A stretch of 24,713 nt of DNA from assembly GCA_964529155.1 (NCBI GenBank), contig CAZGVV010000028.1:1-24713 (forward strand), written 5' to 3'. Positions 1-7,939 of this stretch are shown here, one piece after another (position 1 is the first letter of the stretch; each line of letters starts with the position of its first letter). Source of the DNA: CAZGVV01 sp964529155 (GTDB lineage Bacteria; Pseudomonadota; Alphaproteobacteria; Rickettsiales; SXRF01). A program made the translations under genes and the position numbers. The notes below the pieces were generated by a model. The model saw nothing but the letters and a program-made list of their open reading frames with translations, ran no database searches and was not told the DNA's origin.

Positions 1-167
1 GCCTGCAAGGCTGGCTCTACCCGCGTGATTTTCGCGAGGTAAATATTGCCTTTTACTTGTTTTTTAGCGGCTGTGGTAAAATCAAAATCAAAAATCTGGC
101 GTTCATCGGCAATTACCACCCGTGTTTCTTCCGGGTGAAGGGCGTCGATCAGCATACGTCTGGTCAT
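1..167 (-). CDS. rne: Ribonuclease E/G family, N-terminal fragment (runs off the left edge)
   Basis: The 55 visible residues start MTRRMLIDALHPEETRVV and continue through KKQVKGNIYLAKITRVEPAL, the conserved N-terminus of RNase E/G just before the S1 domain. RNase E is the endonuclease that starts mRNA decay and processes rRNA and tRNA precursors, normally at the inner membrane as the degradosome core. The ATG at 165-167 is preceded by a good ribosome binding site, AAAGGA, roughly ten bases upstream. Only the first part is present, so RNase E and RNase G cannot be separated formally; the 'LIDA.HPEETRV' wording fits alphaproteobacterial RNase E best. It lies downstream of purL on the same strand but behind its own long leader. 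Confidence 0.85.
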   Translation of the reverse strand, partial: MTRRMLIDALHPEETRVVIADERQIFDFDFTTAAKKQVKGNIYLAKITRVEPALQ

Positions 168-348
168 GGGAATTCGGTCCTTTCGATTGCGGACCGGCTG
201 TGTTCCCACCGCCACCGCGGGGGAATAAATTGTTCTGTGTCAATGCGTTAATGGGCATGGGGAACTATAAGCCGGTATCCAAAAGTTTAAGCCAAAACCG
301 CTGGTGCAGGCGCTGGATTCATTGGTGTTTCCGGCGCAACTACCCCAC

Positions 349-411
349 AGCGGGATATTTCATCTCTTACTATAGGGCGAATCGCTTTTCGGCACAATGG
401 AAATATCCGCT
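349..411. repeat. Inverted repeat flanking the candidate rne promoter
   Basis: AGCGGGATATTTC (349-361) is complementary to GAAATATCCGCT (400-411) apart from one extra G, giving 12 paired bases around a 38-nt spacer. The candidate rne promoter lies wholly inside the spacer. It could be a two-half-site operator or a weak hairpin at the end of the purL transcript; no T-run supports a terminator. The rest of the 168-445 gap contains only the rne leader, in which I see no other gene. Confidence 0.4.
369..397 (-). promoter_or_regulatory. Candidate sigma70-type promoter for rne
   Basis: Read on the minus strand, a TTGTGC hexamer (392-397) is followed after 17 nt by TATAGT (369-374). The -10 is good and the -35 is weak. 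Transcription from here would give rne a leader of roughly 195 nt, in keeping with the long regulatory leader known for RNase E in other bacteria. The assignment is a pattern match only. Confidence 0.3.
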
Positions 412-445
412 CGTATTTTAGTATTTCAATACAACGGGCTAGGCG

Positions 446-2656
446 CTAAGCCATGTAGTTCGGCAGCCATGCTTCGTGGCGTGCGCGTAACTCCGTAATG
501 TTTACGGATAATGTTCCGCTTATTTCCAGTGTCTCGGACTGAGTTACACCAATACAAGCGATTGGTATTTCATATTTTTTTGCCTCCGCCAGCAGGCTTG
601 CTGCCTGGGCTTGCGGCACGGCCACCACATAACGCGCCTGATCTTCACCAAACCAGAACCCCGCGTCACCCTGCACCTCTAATTTAACGCCCATACCGCG
701 CGGCAGGCACATCTCCGCTATGGCGACCAACAATCCACCGTCTGACACATCGTGGCAGGCCGACACACGCCCTGCCTGAATCCATCCCCGCACGAAATCG
801 CCATGTTTACGTTCCGTTGGCAGATCAACCGGCGGCGGCGCACCGTCTTCGCGTTTAAGTAATTCACGGGCATAGAGTGAGCATGACAACCACCCTTTGG
901 TATCACCAATAACCATCACCGCCTCGCCTGCCTGCGCAAACGCACTACCGACGCGTGCGTTAATGTCTTTCAGCAGCCCCACCCCGCCGATAGCGGGTGT
1001 TGGCTGGATGCATTTTCCGTTGGTTTCATTGTATAACGACACGTTGCCAGACACCACAGGGTAGTCCAGGGCCTTACAGGCCTCGCCCATGCCTTGCAAT
1101 GCGCCGACAATCTGGCCCATGACTTCCGGTTGCTGCGGATTACCGAAATTGAGGCAATTGGTAATGGCCAGCGGCGTCGCCCCCACCGCCGTCAGATTCC
1201 GCCATGATTCCACCACCGCCTGCTTGCCGCCCTCTATGGGGTCCGCGTAACAATAGCGCGGGGTGCAATCGGTGGTAATAGCCAATGCCTTTTGTGTGCC
1301 ATGCACGCGTACGACTGCGGAATCTCCGCCGGGACGCGCCACGGTGTCATTGCCGACCATGTGGTCATATTGCTCCCAAATCCAACGCTTGGAGCATAAA
1401 TCAGGGCTGGAAATCAGGCTAAGCAGGGCCGCACCTACATCACAGCCTTCTACCGCTTGCTTCTCGACAGCGGTGAGCTGCATGCTATGTGCACTGCGCT
1501 TAATCTCATAAGGCCGGTCATACATTGGTGCGTCTACCGAGATCGGACCTACCGGCATATCCGCCACCACCTGGCCATGCTCCGTCAGCACCAGGCGGCC
1601 CGTATCCGTGATTTCACCGATAACGGCGAAAGACAATTCCCATTTCTCAAAAATAGCGCGCGCCATGGCTTCCTTGCCGGGCTTCAGCACCATCAGCATG
1701 CGTTCCTGCGATTCGGAGAGCATAATTTCATACGGCGTCATGGCGGTTTCGCGCACTGGCACCTTGTCCATATGCAACTCAATCCCGCAGCCACCCTTGC
1801 CTGCCATTTCCAGTGAGCTGGAGGTAAGACCAGCCGCCCCCATGTCCTGAATAGCTACGATCGCATCGGTTGCCATCAACTCCAGGCATGCTTCGATCAA
1901 CAATTTTTCGGTGAACGGGTCACCCACCTGGACGGTTGGACGCTTTTCTTCCGAGCCTTCGCCAAAACCCGCCGAGGCCATAGTCGCACCATGAATACCA
2001 TCACGCCCGGTTTTGCTGCCAACATAGACCACACTGTTACCGATGCCTGCCGCCGCGGAATAAAAGATTTTATCCGTGGGCGCAATACCGACGGTCATAG
2101 CGTTCACCAGTATATTCCCGTTATAGGACGAGTGGAAAATACATTCCCCCCCTACGGTTGGCACGCCTACGCAATTGCCATAGCTGCCGATACCAGCCAC
2201 CACACCTGCCACCAAATGCCGGGTTTTAGGATGTGAAGGGTCACCGAAACGCAGGGCATTCATGTTGGCAATTGGGCGCGCACCCATGGTAAATACGTCG
2301 CGCAGAATCCCCCCCACCCCGGTTGCCGCCCCCTGAAACGGTTCGATGTAGCTTGGGTGGTTATGGGATTCCATTTTAAAAATAGCCGCTTGGCCGTTGC
2401 CAATATCGATCACACCGGCGTTTTCGCCCGGTCCGCAAATCACCCATGGGGCTTCGGTTGGCAGGTTGCGCAAATGCCTTCGGGTGGTTTTGTAGGAACA
2501 ATGCTCGCTCCACATCACCGAAAAAATGCCTAATTCCACCAGATTAGGCTCGCGCCCCATGATGGCCAGCACACGCTGGTATTCCTCCTCAGTCAGCCCA
2601 TGTTCGGCGACAAGTGCGGGGGTGATGGCAGTTTTTTTGGCAGACAGACTAGACAT
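446..2656 (-). CDS. purL: Phosphoribosylformylglycinamidine synthase subunit PurL (short form)
   Basis: PurL uses ATP and ammonia to convert FGAR to FGAM, the fourth step of de novo purine synthesis. At 736 residues this is the short form, which works with separate PurS and PurQ subunits; neither is in the window. The N-terminal WSEHCSYK motif (residues 49-56) carries the catalytic histidine, FKMESHNHPS (93-102) is the ATP/metal-binding signature, and YGNCVGVPTVGGE follows. The two-domain repeat typical of the AIRS/PurM superfamily runs to the end. The ATG has a purine-rich AGGGG almost touching it, so the ribosome binding spacing is poor, but the N-terminus aligns with the family. It sits 76 nt after the carbonic anhydrase stop, on the same strand, with no functional link evident. 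Confidence 0.95.
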   Translation of the reverse strand: MSSLSAKKTAITPALVAEHGLTEEEYQRVLAIMGREPNLVELGIFSVMWSEHCSYKTTRRHLRNLPTEAPWVICGPGENAGVIDIGNGQAAIFKMESHNHPSYIEPFQGAATGVGGILRDVFTMGARPIANMNALRFGDPSHPKTRHLVAGVVAGIGSYGNCVGVPTVGGECIFHSSYNGNILVNAMTVGIAPTDKIFYSAAAGIGNSVVYVGSKTGRDGIHGATMASAGFGEGSEEKRPTVQVGDPFTEKLLIEACLELMATDAIVAIQDMGAAGLTSSSLEMAGKGGCGIELHMDKVPVRETAMTPYEIMLSESQERMLMVLKPGKEAMARAIFEKWELSFAVIGEITDTGRLVLTEHGQVVADMPVGPISVDAPMYDRPYEIKRSAHSMQLTAVEKQAVEGCDVGAALLSLISSPDLCSKRWIWEQYDHMVGNDTVARPGGDSAVVRVHGTQKALAITTDCTPRYCYADPIEGGKQAVVESWRNLTAVGATPLAITNCLNFGNPQQPEVMGQIVGALQGMGEACKALDYPVVSGNVSLYNETNGKCIQPTPAIGGVGLLKDINARVGSAFAQAGEAVMVIGDTKGWLSCSLYARELLKREDGAPPPVDLPTERKHGDFVRGWIQAGRVSACHDVSDGGLLVAIAEMCLPRGMGVKLEVQGDAGFWFGEDQARYVVAVPQAQAASLLAEAKKYEIPIACIGVTQSETLEISGTLSVNITELRARHEAWLPNYMA

Positions 2657-2691
2657 GCCCCTGTGTTAGCAAAGACGGCGCGGTTTACAAG

Positions 2692-2732
2692 GGGTAAATT
2701 TGGTATCTATGCACAGCACAGCTGATTTACCC
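2692..2732. repeat. 8-bp inverted repeat between can and purL
   Basis: GGGTAAAT (2692-2699) and ATTTACCC (2725-2732) are perfectly complementary across 25 nt, immediately after the carbonic anhydrase stop codon. With its large loop and no following T-run it is a poor intrinsic terminator. It may still form a 3' hairpin on the carbonic anhydrase message. Confidence 0.3.
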
Positions 2733-3398
2733 TTACTTCGCTTGCGCCTTCAGAGGAACTTCATCAACCCTCTCATATTCATAAATTTGGTCAGGCAGTT
2801 TGCTGCCTGGGTCAATTTCCAGGATTTGCTTGATAATACCGTCGTTCATGCCGTAAACCCAGCCATGGAGGTACGGACGCTGGTATTTTTGCCAGCAATG
2901 CTGGATGAGCGGGGTTTTGGCCAAGTTATACAGCTGCTCTTTAATATTCCATTCCACCAGGCGGTTTACGCGGTCCTCTTCCGTGGACGCGGCGTCCACA
3001 TGCGGCTGGTGCAGGCGGTAGACGTCTTTAATGTGGCGCAGCCAGGTGTCGATGATACCAAACGATTTATTGCCCAATGCCGCTTGCACGCCACCGCAAT
3101 TGTAATGGCCGCAGACAATGACGTGGTTGATTTCCAACACTTCCACCGCATATTGCATCACGCTGAGCAGGTTCAAATCTGTATGCACCACCAGATTCGC
3201 CACATTGCGGTGAATGAAAATCTCACCTGGATTGGTTTGAGTAATTTCACTCGGGGAAACGCGGCTATCGGAACAGCCGATCCACAGAATATCTGGCTTC
3301 TGGCGCTTCGCATGGCGCGTGAAGAAGGCGGGATCAGAGGAAACTTTTTCTGATGCCCAGGCTTTATTCTCTAATAAAATTTGGTCATGCCGCTTCAT
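2733..3398 (-). CDS. can: Beta-class carbonic anhydrase
   Basis: A 221-residue zinc enzyme interconverting CO2 and bicarbonate in the cytoplasm. The zinc ligands are visible: Cys42 in WIGCSDSR, and His98 and Cys101 in VCGHYNCGG. The Asp44/Arg46 dyad of the active site is intact. Positions and length match the E. coli Can type closely. The start codon lies 14 nt inside the end of the upstream SulP transporter gene, so the two are probably translated together. SulP transporters paired with or fused to carbonic anhydrases are a known arrangement and usually point to bicarbonate uptake or bicarbonate/pH balance. A GAGAG element upstream of the ATG serves as ribosome binding site. Confidence 0.95.
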   Translation of the reverse strand: MKRHDQILLENKAWASEKVSSDPAFFTRHAKRQKPDILWIGCSDSRVSPSEITQTNPGEIFIHRNVANLVVHTDLNLLSVMQYAVEVLEINHVIVCGHYNCGGVQAALGNKSFGIIDTWLRHIKDVYRLHQPHVDAASTEEDRVNRLVEWNIKEQLYNLAKTPLIQHCWQKYQRPYLHGWVYGMNDGIIKQILEIDPGSKLPDQIYEYERVDEVPLKAQAK

Positions 3399-4980
3399 GG
3401 ATGCTCTCTATTTGTTTGTTAACTTGTGCGTCTACATTATTCTTCACGGTTACTTTGATCTGCTTGAATGCCGCGCCAATAACAAAGTCGTTGATGATTT
3501 CCACATTATCCAAATCAATGAAATGCGCGCGCGATAAGTCGAGCAGCAAGGATGAATTTGCCGGTATATTATCAAGCACTTTTTTCAATTCATATTTATG
3601 GATAAAAAATAAATCCTTCTTGGCACGCACCAGATAATTACTGCCATCGGCAATCAGCAAAATGGCCGAACGGAAATTTTGCAGCAATACATAGACCAAT
3701 CCCACGACTACGCCAACACCGATACCGATCAGCAAATCACTGAGTAAAATCGCAGCGATAGTAATAATAAACGGCACGAAATGCCCCCAACCCTTGCCAA
3801 GCTTTTCTAAATATATGGCTGGCTTGGTGAGCTTATACCCCACGGCGATCAGCACAGCAGCGAGCGCGGCAAGCGGCACGTAATTCAGTAGGTTTGGCAA
3901 CGCAACCACACACACCATTAACAATACGCCATGGGTGATAGTAGAAAGCCGGGTACGTGCGCCCGATGTTGCATTAGCGGAGCTGCGCACAATCACTGAG
4001 GTTACCGGCAAGCCCCCCAAAAAGCCGGAGATCATATTACCAGCACCCTGCGCCAATAATTCACGGCTGGTGGGGGTGACGCGCTTATAAGGGTCCAACT
4101 TATCGATAGCTTCAATGCTGAGCAATGTCTCAATACTGGCCACCAACGCAATCGTTAGCGCCGTGATCCAAATGGCCTGCTCTCCGATGCGGCTGAAATC
4201 CGGGCGCACGAACTGGCCCAGGAATGCATCAAATGAGTTGGCCATGGGCACAGCAACCAATCCTTGCGCGCCAATTGCCATGGCGGGGAAAAATGCATGG
4301 AACAAGGCATTCATGCCTGCCCCAAACGCTACCACAATCAATGGACCAGGCACTAAGCGCAGCCAGCCGGAAAATTTGGGTTGACGTTTATCCCACCAGA
4401 ATAAAAACGCCAGCGATACGGTAGAAATTACAATCGCACCCAGCATGAAATGCTGCTGGAACATGACCCAAAGCGAAGAAAAGGTGTTTTGTCCGTCGGG
4501 CTGCCAGAATGTTTCGCTGCCCTCATAATCCCCGTCATACCCTACGGCATGCGGCAATTGTTTGAGGATAAGAATAATACCGATGGCGGCCAGCATTCCC
4601 TTGATCACGGAAGACGGGATAAAATCCCCGATGACACCGGCCCGCGCAATGCCAAGCACAACCTGCATCGCGCCGGCCAGACATACTGCTAATAAAAACG
4701 CAGGAAATGACCCTAATTGATGAATAGCATCCAACACAATCACCGTTAAACCGGCGGCTGGACCGCTAACGCTTAAAGGTGATTTGCTGAGCATACCCAC
4801 CACAACACCACCCACCACGCCTGCGACAAGGCCAGAAAACAGCGGCGCGCCGGAAGCCAGCGCCACACCCAGGCATAGCGGCAATGCAACCAGCATTACC
4901 ACAACGGAAGCGGGCAGATCATAACGCCAGTTAGCCCACATAGATAAGGAATTTTTTTCTATTTCTGTCATATATCCCAT
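3385..4980 (-). CDS. SulP-family anion (probably bicarbonate) transporter with STAS domain
   Basis: This 531-residue integral membrane protein has a SulP (SLC26-like) transport core of about 10-14 membrane helices (residues ~20-430) and a C-terminal cytoplasmic STAS domain (~440-525) containing LLLDLSRAHFIDLDNVEII. The conserved 'SVSGPAAGLTVIV' stretch near residue 70 is the SulP signature region. Family members carry sulfate, bicarbonate or dicarboxylates. The 14-nt overlap with a beta-carbonic anhydrase gene makes bicarbonate the likeliest substrate, but this is inference from context. The start is uncertain: ATG codons at residues 1, 4 and 14 are all possible and none has a strong ribosome binding site; the first is used here. 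A Fur-like palindrome lies about 70 nt upstream. Confidence 0.9.
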   Translation of the reverse strand: MGYMTEIEKNSLSMWANWRYDLPASVVVMLVALPLCLGVALASGAPLFSGLVAGVVGGVVVGMLSKSPLSVSGPAAGLTVIVLDAIHQLGSFPAFLLAVCLAGAMQVVLGIARAGVIGDFIPSSVIKGMLAAIGIILILKQLPHAVGYDGDYEGSETFWQPDGQNTFSSLWVMFQQHFMLGAIVISTVSLAFLFWWDKRQPKFSGWLRLVPGPLIVVAFGAGMNALFHAFFPAMAIGAQGLVAVPMANSFDAFLGQFVRPDFSRIGEQAIWITALTIALVASIETLLSIEAIDKLDPYKRVTPTSRELLAQGAGNMISGFLGGLPVTSVIVRSSANATSGARTRLSTITHGVLLMVCVVALPNLLNYVPLAALAAVLIAVGYKLTKPAIYLEKLGKGWGHFVPFIITIAAILLSDLLIGIGVGVVVGLVYVLLQNFRSAILLIADGSNYLVRAKKDLFFIHKYELKKVLDNIPANSSLLLDLSRAHFIDLDNVEIINDFVIGAAFKQIKVTVKNNVDAQVNKQIESIHEAA

Positions 4981-5051
4981 AGTGTTATTTGGTTAATTTG
5001 CCACCTGGCAATGGCATAAGCCAGCGGCATTTTTATTTCACAGTATAATTT

Positions 5052-5066
5052 TGCGAATCATTCGCA
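5052..5066. promoter_or_regulatory. Fur-like 7-1-7 palindromic operator
   Basis: TGCGAATCATTCGCA is a perfect 7-1-7 inverted repeat followed by TTATC. It has the layout of the Fur box (TGATAATnATTATCA), matching the outer TG/CA and the central AATnATT but not the third and fourth positions of each arm. It lies between the divergent SulP/can pair and grxD. A TATAAT (5044-5049, plus strand) abuts it. Binding by Fur, Mur or another regulator is inferred from shape only. Confidence 0.45.
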
Positions 5067-5178
5067 TTATCTTTTAAAGCAACACCACACATACGTCAAG
5101 TAATTTTCCTTGCTATCGCCCTGTAATCACTTTAATTTATAACTTAGAATTTATGTTTTATTATCTTAAGGACCGCTT

Positions 5179-5523
5179 ATGACCGAATCTCCTGTATTTA
5201 CCCGTATCCGCCAGGATCTGGCTGATAATGATGTTGTGCTGTTTATGAAAGGCACAAAAAAAATCCCACAATGCGGTTTCTCGGCTACGGTTGCGCAGGT
5301 GATGGAGCGACTGGGTGTGGATTTTAAAGATGTGAACGTGCTGGCAGACCAGGAAATCCGCCAGGGCATCAAAGAATTCACCGATTGGCCTACCATCCCA
5401 CAACTTTATATCAAAGGCGAATTCGTCGGTGGATGTGACATTGTGCGTGAGATGTATACGTCCGGCGAATTGGCAACGCTGCTAAAAGAAAAAGGCGTTG
5501 CCTGCGCTCCACAAGCGGCATAA
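5179..5523 (+). CDS. grxD: Monothiol glutaredoxin, CGFS type (Grx4/GrxD)
   Basis: A 114-residue protein with the CGFS active site at residues 32-35, preceded by KGTKKIPQ and followed by the WPTIPQLYIKGEFVGGCDI block that binds glutathione. CGFS glutaredoxins bind and pass on [2Fe-2S] clusters, often with BolA partners, and take part in iron sensing; they are weak oxidoreductases. The ATG has a clear AAGGA ribosome binding site six bases upstream. It is a lone plus-strand gene between divergent SulP and convergent murB, whose coding end is only 17 nt away. No bolA homologue is next to it. The nearby Fur-like palindrome would fit iron-responsive control. Confidence 0.95.
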   Translation: MTESPVFTRIRQDLADNDVVLFMKGTKKIPQCGFSATVAQVMERLGVDFKDVNVLADQEIRQGIKEFTDWPTIPQLYIKGEFVGGCDIVREMYTSGELATLLKEKGVACAPQAA

Positions 5524-5540
5524 TCACCCCTGCTCTCCAC

Positions 5541-6458
5541 TTACGGCTTCGCAGTTCCCAGCCGCTTAATCTCCCACTCCAAATCCACCCCGCTATGGGC
5601 CAACACACGCGCCCTTACCTCTTCGCCTAGTCCTTCTAAATCTGCTGCCGTTGCATTTCCGGTATTGATAAGAAAATTGCAATGCTGCTGCGAAACCTGT
5701 GCGCCTCCGCGCATACGCCCACGGCAACCAGCCGCATCAATCAATTCCCATGCTTTGCGGCCACCGCTGATGTCCGGCGCCGGGTTTTTAAACGTGCTCC
5801 CACCGGTGCGGCTGCGAATGGGTTGTGTGGCTTCACGTCCGGCGCGGATTTCATCCATACGTGCGGTAATGGCGGCACTCTCACTCAGGGCACCTTGCAG
5901 CGTAGCACTTACCACAATCGCCCCGGCAGGAAGCATACTATGGCGATACGTGAATCCCAATTCAGCGCCAGACAACGTGCGCTGCGTGCCGTCGACTTCC
6001 ACGACATCCGCGCTTACTAATACCTGTGCCATGTCGCTGCCATAGGCCCCGGCATTCATCATCACCGCGCCACCTATGGTACCGGGAATGCCGCATAAAA
6101 ATTCAAGCCCGGCGATATCATGATCACGCGCAAAGGCGGCAGCGTGAATGTCCAAACATCCCGCACCTACATGCACAAGCGCACCGTCATGCGTCATCTG
6201 CGTAAAGCCACGCCCGAGCCGAATCACCACACCGGGAATGCCCCCATCACGCACCAATATATTTGAACCTACACCTATAATGGTAACAGGCAGATCATTC
6301 GGCTTTTCTTGCAAAAATGCCGCTAGATCCTGTGCATCCTGTGGCTTGAACAGATATTCCGCGGGCCCACCCACCTGAAACCAGGTATTACGCGCGATGT
6401 CCGCGTTGTGGCGGCAACGGGAGAGCCATGGATTAGATGATGAAGGAGGCGATTGCAT
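5541..6458 (-). CDS. murB: UDP-N-acetylenolpyruvoylglucosamine reductase
   Basis: MurB reduces UDP-GlcNAc-enolpyruvate to UDP-MurNAc with FAD and NADPH. FAD-binding motifs are visible: GVGSNILVRDGG, then GIPGTIGGAVMMNAGAYG. The RSRTGGSTFKNP segment carries the conserved serine proton donor. I place the start at the ATG 6456-6458, giving 305 residues (MQSPPSSSNPWLSRC...). The open frame extends upstream through the end of murC, but that part is unlike the family. This start leaves 8 nt after the murC stop, with an AGG-containing ribosome site. It is the last gene of the minus-strand cell-wall run here; ddl and ftsQAZ, which often follow murB in alphaproteobacteria, are absent, and the convergent grxD comes next. 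Confidence 0.93.
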   Translation of the reverse strand: MQSPPSSSNPWLSRCRHNADIARNTWFQVGGPAEYLFKPQDAQDLAAFLQEKPNDLPVTIIGVGSNILVRDGGIPGVVIRLGRGFTQMTHDGALVHVGAGCLDIHAAAFARDHDIAGLEFLCGIPGTIGGAVMMNAGAYGSDMAQVLVSADVVEVDGTQRTLSGAELGFTYRHSMLPAGAIVVSATLQGALSESAAITARMDEIRAGREATQPIRSRTGGSTFKNPAPDISGGRKAWELIDAAGCRGRMRGGAQVSQQHCNFLINTGNATAADLEGLGEEVRARVLAHSGVDLEWEIKRLGTAKP

Positions 6459-6466
6459 AAACCAGC

Positions 6467-7939
6467 CTATCTTTCCGTCCGCAGCGCCTCCAACTGCCCC
6501 GGCAGTGCATTGGCCCATTTGCTGATGCTTCCGGCGCCCAGACATACCACCATGTCACCCGGCTGGCCGATTTCGGCCACCATTTTGGCCAGTTCACCTT
6601 CGGAGGGTAATTTCACGGCGTGGCGGTGTCCGGCGCGCCATAGGCTTTCTACCAATGCGTCGCCGTTGACGCCGTCGATCGGTTCTTCCCCGGCGCTGTA
6701 GACATCGGTCACGATAACGGTGTCGGCATCGTTGCAGCAGGTGCAGAATTGATCGAATAAATCCCGCAATCGTGTGTAACGGTGCGGCTGCAATACAGCA
6801 ATCACGCGGCCGCCGCTTTCTTCCTGCGCGCTGCGTGCGGCTTTCAGCGTTGCCGCAATTTCTACCGGATGATGGCCGTAATCATCAATGATGGTAAGCC
6901 CGCGCGCTTCACCGGTTTTGGTGAAACGGCGTTTTACGCCGCTGAAATTATGGAACGATTGCGCAATGCCTTTTTCATCCATGCCAAGCTCAAGCGCAAC
7001 GCTTATCGCCGCCAGTGAATTACGGATATTATGCATGCCGTACATGGGTAAAAATACATCGGTCAAAGTGCGTGCTTCACGGTGGTGCGTAGCCGCCAGC
7101 TCCACATCATACCGTTGCCCGCCATTTTCATGACGGATGTTTACTGCGCGCACATCAGCCTGCGGACTCGTGCCATAAGTTACAATGCGGCGATCACTCA
7201 CTTGCGACGCCAATGCCTGCACTTCCGGGTGGTCGATGCACAGCACCGCAAAACCATAAAATGGCAGGTTGGTAATGAAGGTGTGGAATGCGCGGCGAAC
7301 ACCGTCAAACGAGCCATAATGTTCCAAATGCTCAGGGTCGATGTTCGTCACAATACCAATCGTTGCTGGCAAGCGCGTGAACGTGCCGTCGGATTCATCG
7401 GCTTCCACTACCATCCAATCACCTACGCCGAGATACGCATTGGTGCCGCGGGCATTGATGATGCCGCCATTGATGACGGTGGGATTTAATCCCGCGCCCT
7501 CAAACAACGCGGCTGTCATGGCCGTGGTCGTGGTTTTGCCATGGGTTCCGGCAATGGCTACGGTCATTTTCAAACGCACCAGCTCGGCCAGCATTTCCGC
7601 ACGCTTCACCACCGGAATGCGCATTTCACGCGCCACTAATACTTCGGGATTATCCGCTTTCACTGCCGATGAAATTACTACCACGGCCGCGCCATCTAAA
7701 TTTGCTGCATTATGGCCGATGAATACGCCCACACCAAGCTTACGCAACCGCTCCGTATTAGCGCTTTCCGACACGTCACTGCCTTGCACCCGGTAACCCA
7801 GATTATGCAGCACTTCAGCAATGCCGCTCATACCAATACCGCCGATACCAACAAAATGAATTGGCCCGACATTGAGCGGTAGATTGCGGGCGATGGGCAG
7901 GGCGCGCATAGCAGTTTTTTTCACGGACTGGGCGGTCAT
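6467..7939 (-). CDS. murC: UDP-N-acetylmuramate--L-alanine ligase
   Basis: MurC adds L-alanine to UDP-MurNAc, the first peptide-stem step, in the cytoplasm. The 490-residue protein shows the N-terminal Rossmann motif HFVGIGGIGMSG (~28-39), the Mur ligase P-loop GTHGKTTTT (131-139), EADESDGTF in the central domain and IIDDYGHHP at the C-terminal domain boundary. Its start ATG overlaps the murG stop as ATGA, with GGAGA seven bases upstream. An internal ATG at residue 11 is an alternative start. murC-murB order after murG is standard for alphaproteobacteria. Confidence 0.96.
   Translation of the reverse strand: MTAQSVKKTAMRALPIARNLPLNVGPIHFVGIGGIGMSGIAEVLHNLGYRVQGSDVSESANTERLRKLGVGVFIGHNAANLDGAAVVVISSAVKADNPEVLVAREMRIPVVKRAEMLAELVRLKMTVAIAGTHGKTTTTAMTAALFEGAGLNPTVINGGIINARGTNAYLGVGDWMVVEADESDGTFTRLPATIGIVTNIDPEHLEHYGSFDGVRRAFHTFITNLPFYGFAVLCIDHPEVQALASQVSDRRIVTYGTSPQADVRAVNIRHENGGQRYDVELAATHHREARTLTDVFLPMYGMHNIRNSLAAISVALELGMDEKGIAQSFHNFSGVKRRFTKTGEARGLTIIDDYGHHPVEIAATLKAARSAQEESGGRVIAVLQPHRYTRLRDLFDQFCTCCNDADTVIVTDVYSAGEEPIDGVNGDALVESLWRAGHRHAVKLPSEGELAKMVAEIGQPGDMVVCLGAGSISKWANALPGQLEALRTER

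Noticed and set aside
2700..3353. 217-codon plus-strand open frame opposite the carbonic anhydrase
   Set aside because: It is antisense to a clear zinc-enzyme gene with all ligands intact, and its translation has no recognisable domain.
5044..5049. TATAAT as the grxD promoter -10
   Set aside because: No -35-like hexamer is found 16-18 nt upstream, and the resulting leader would be long; kept only as context for the Fur-like site.
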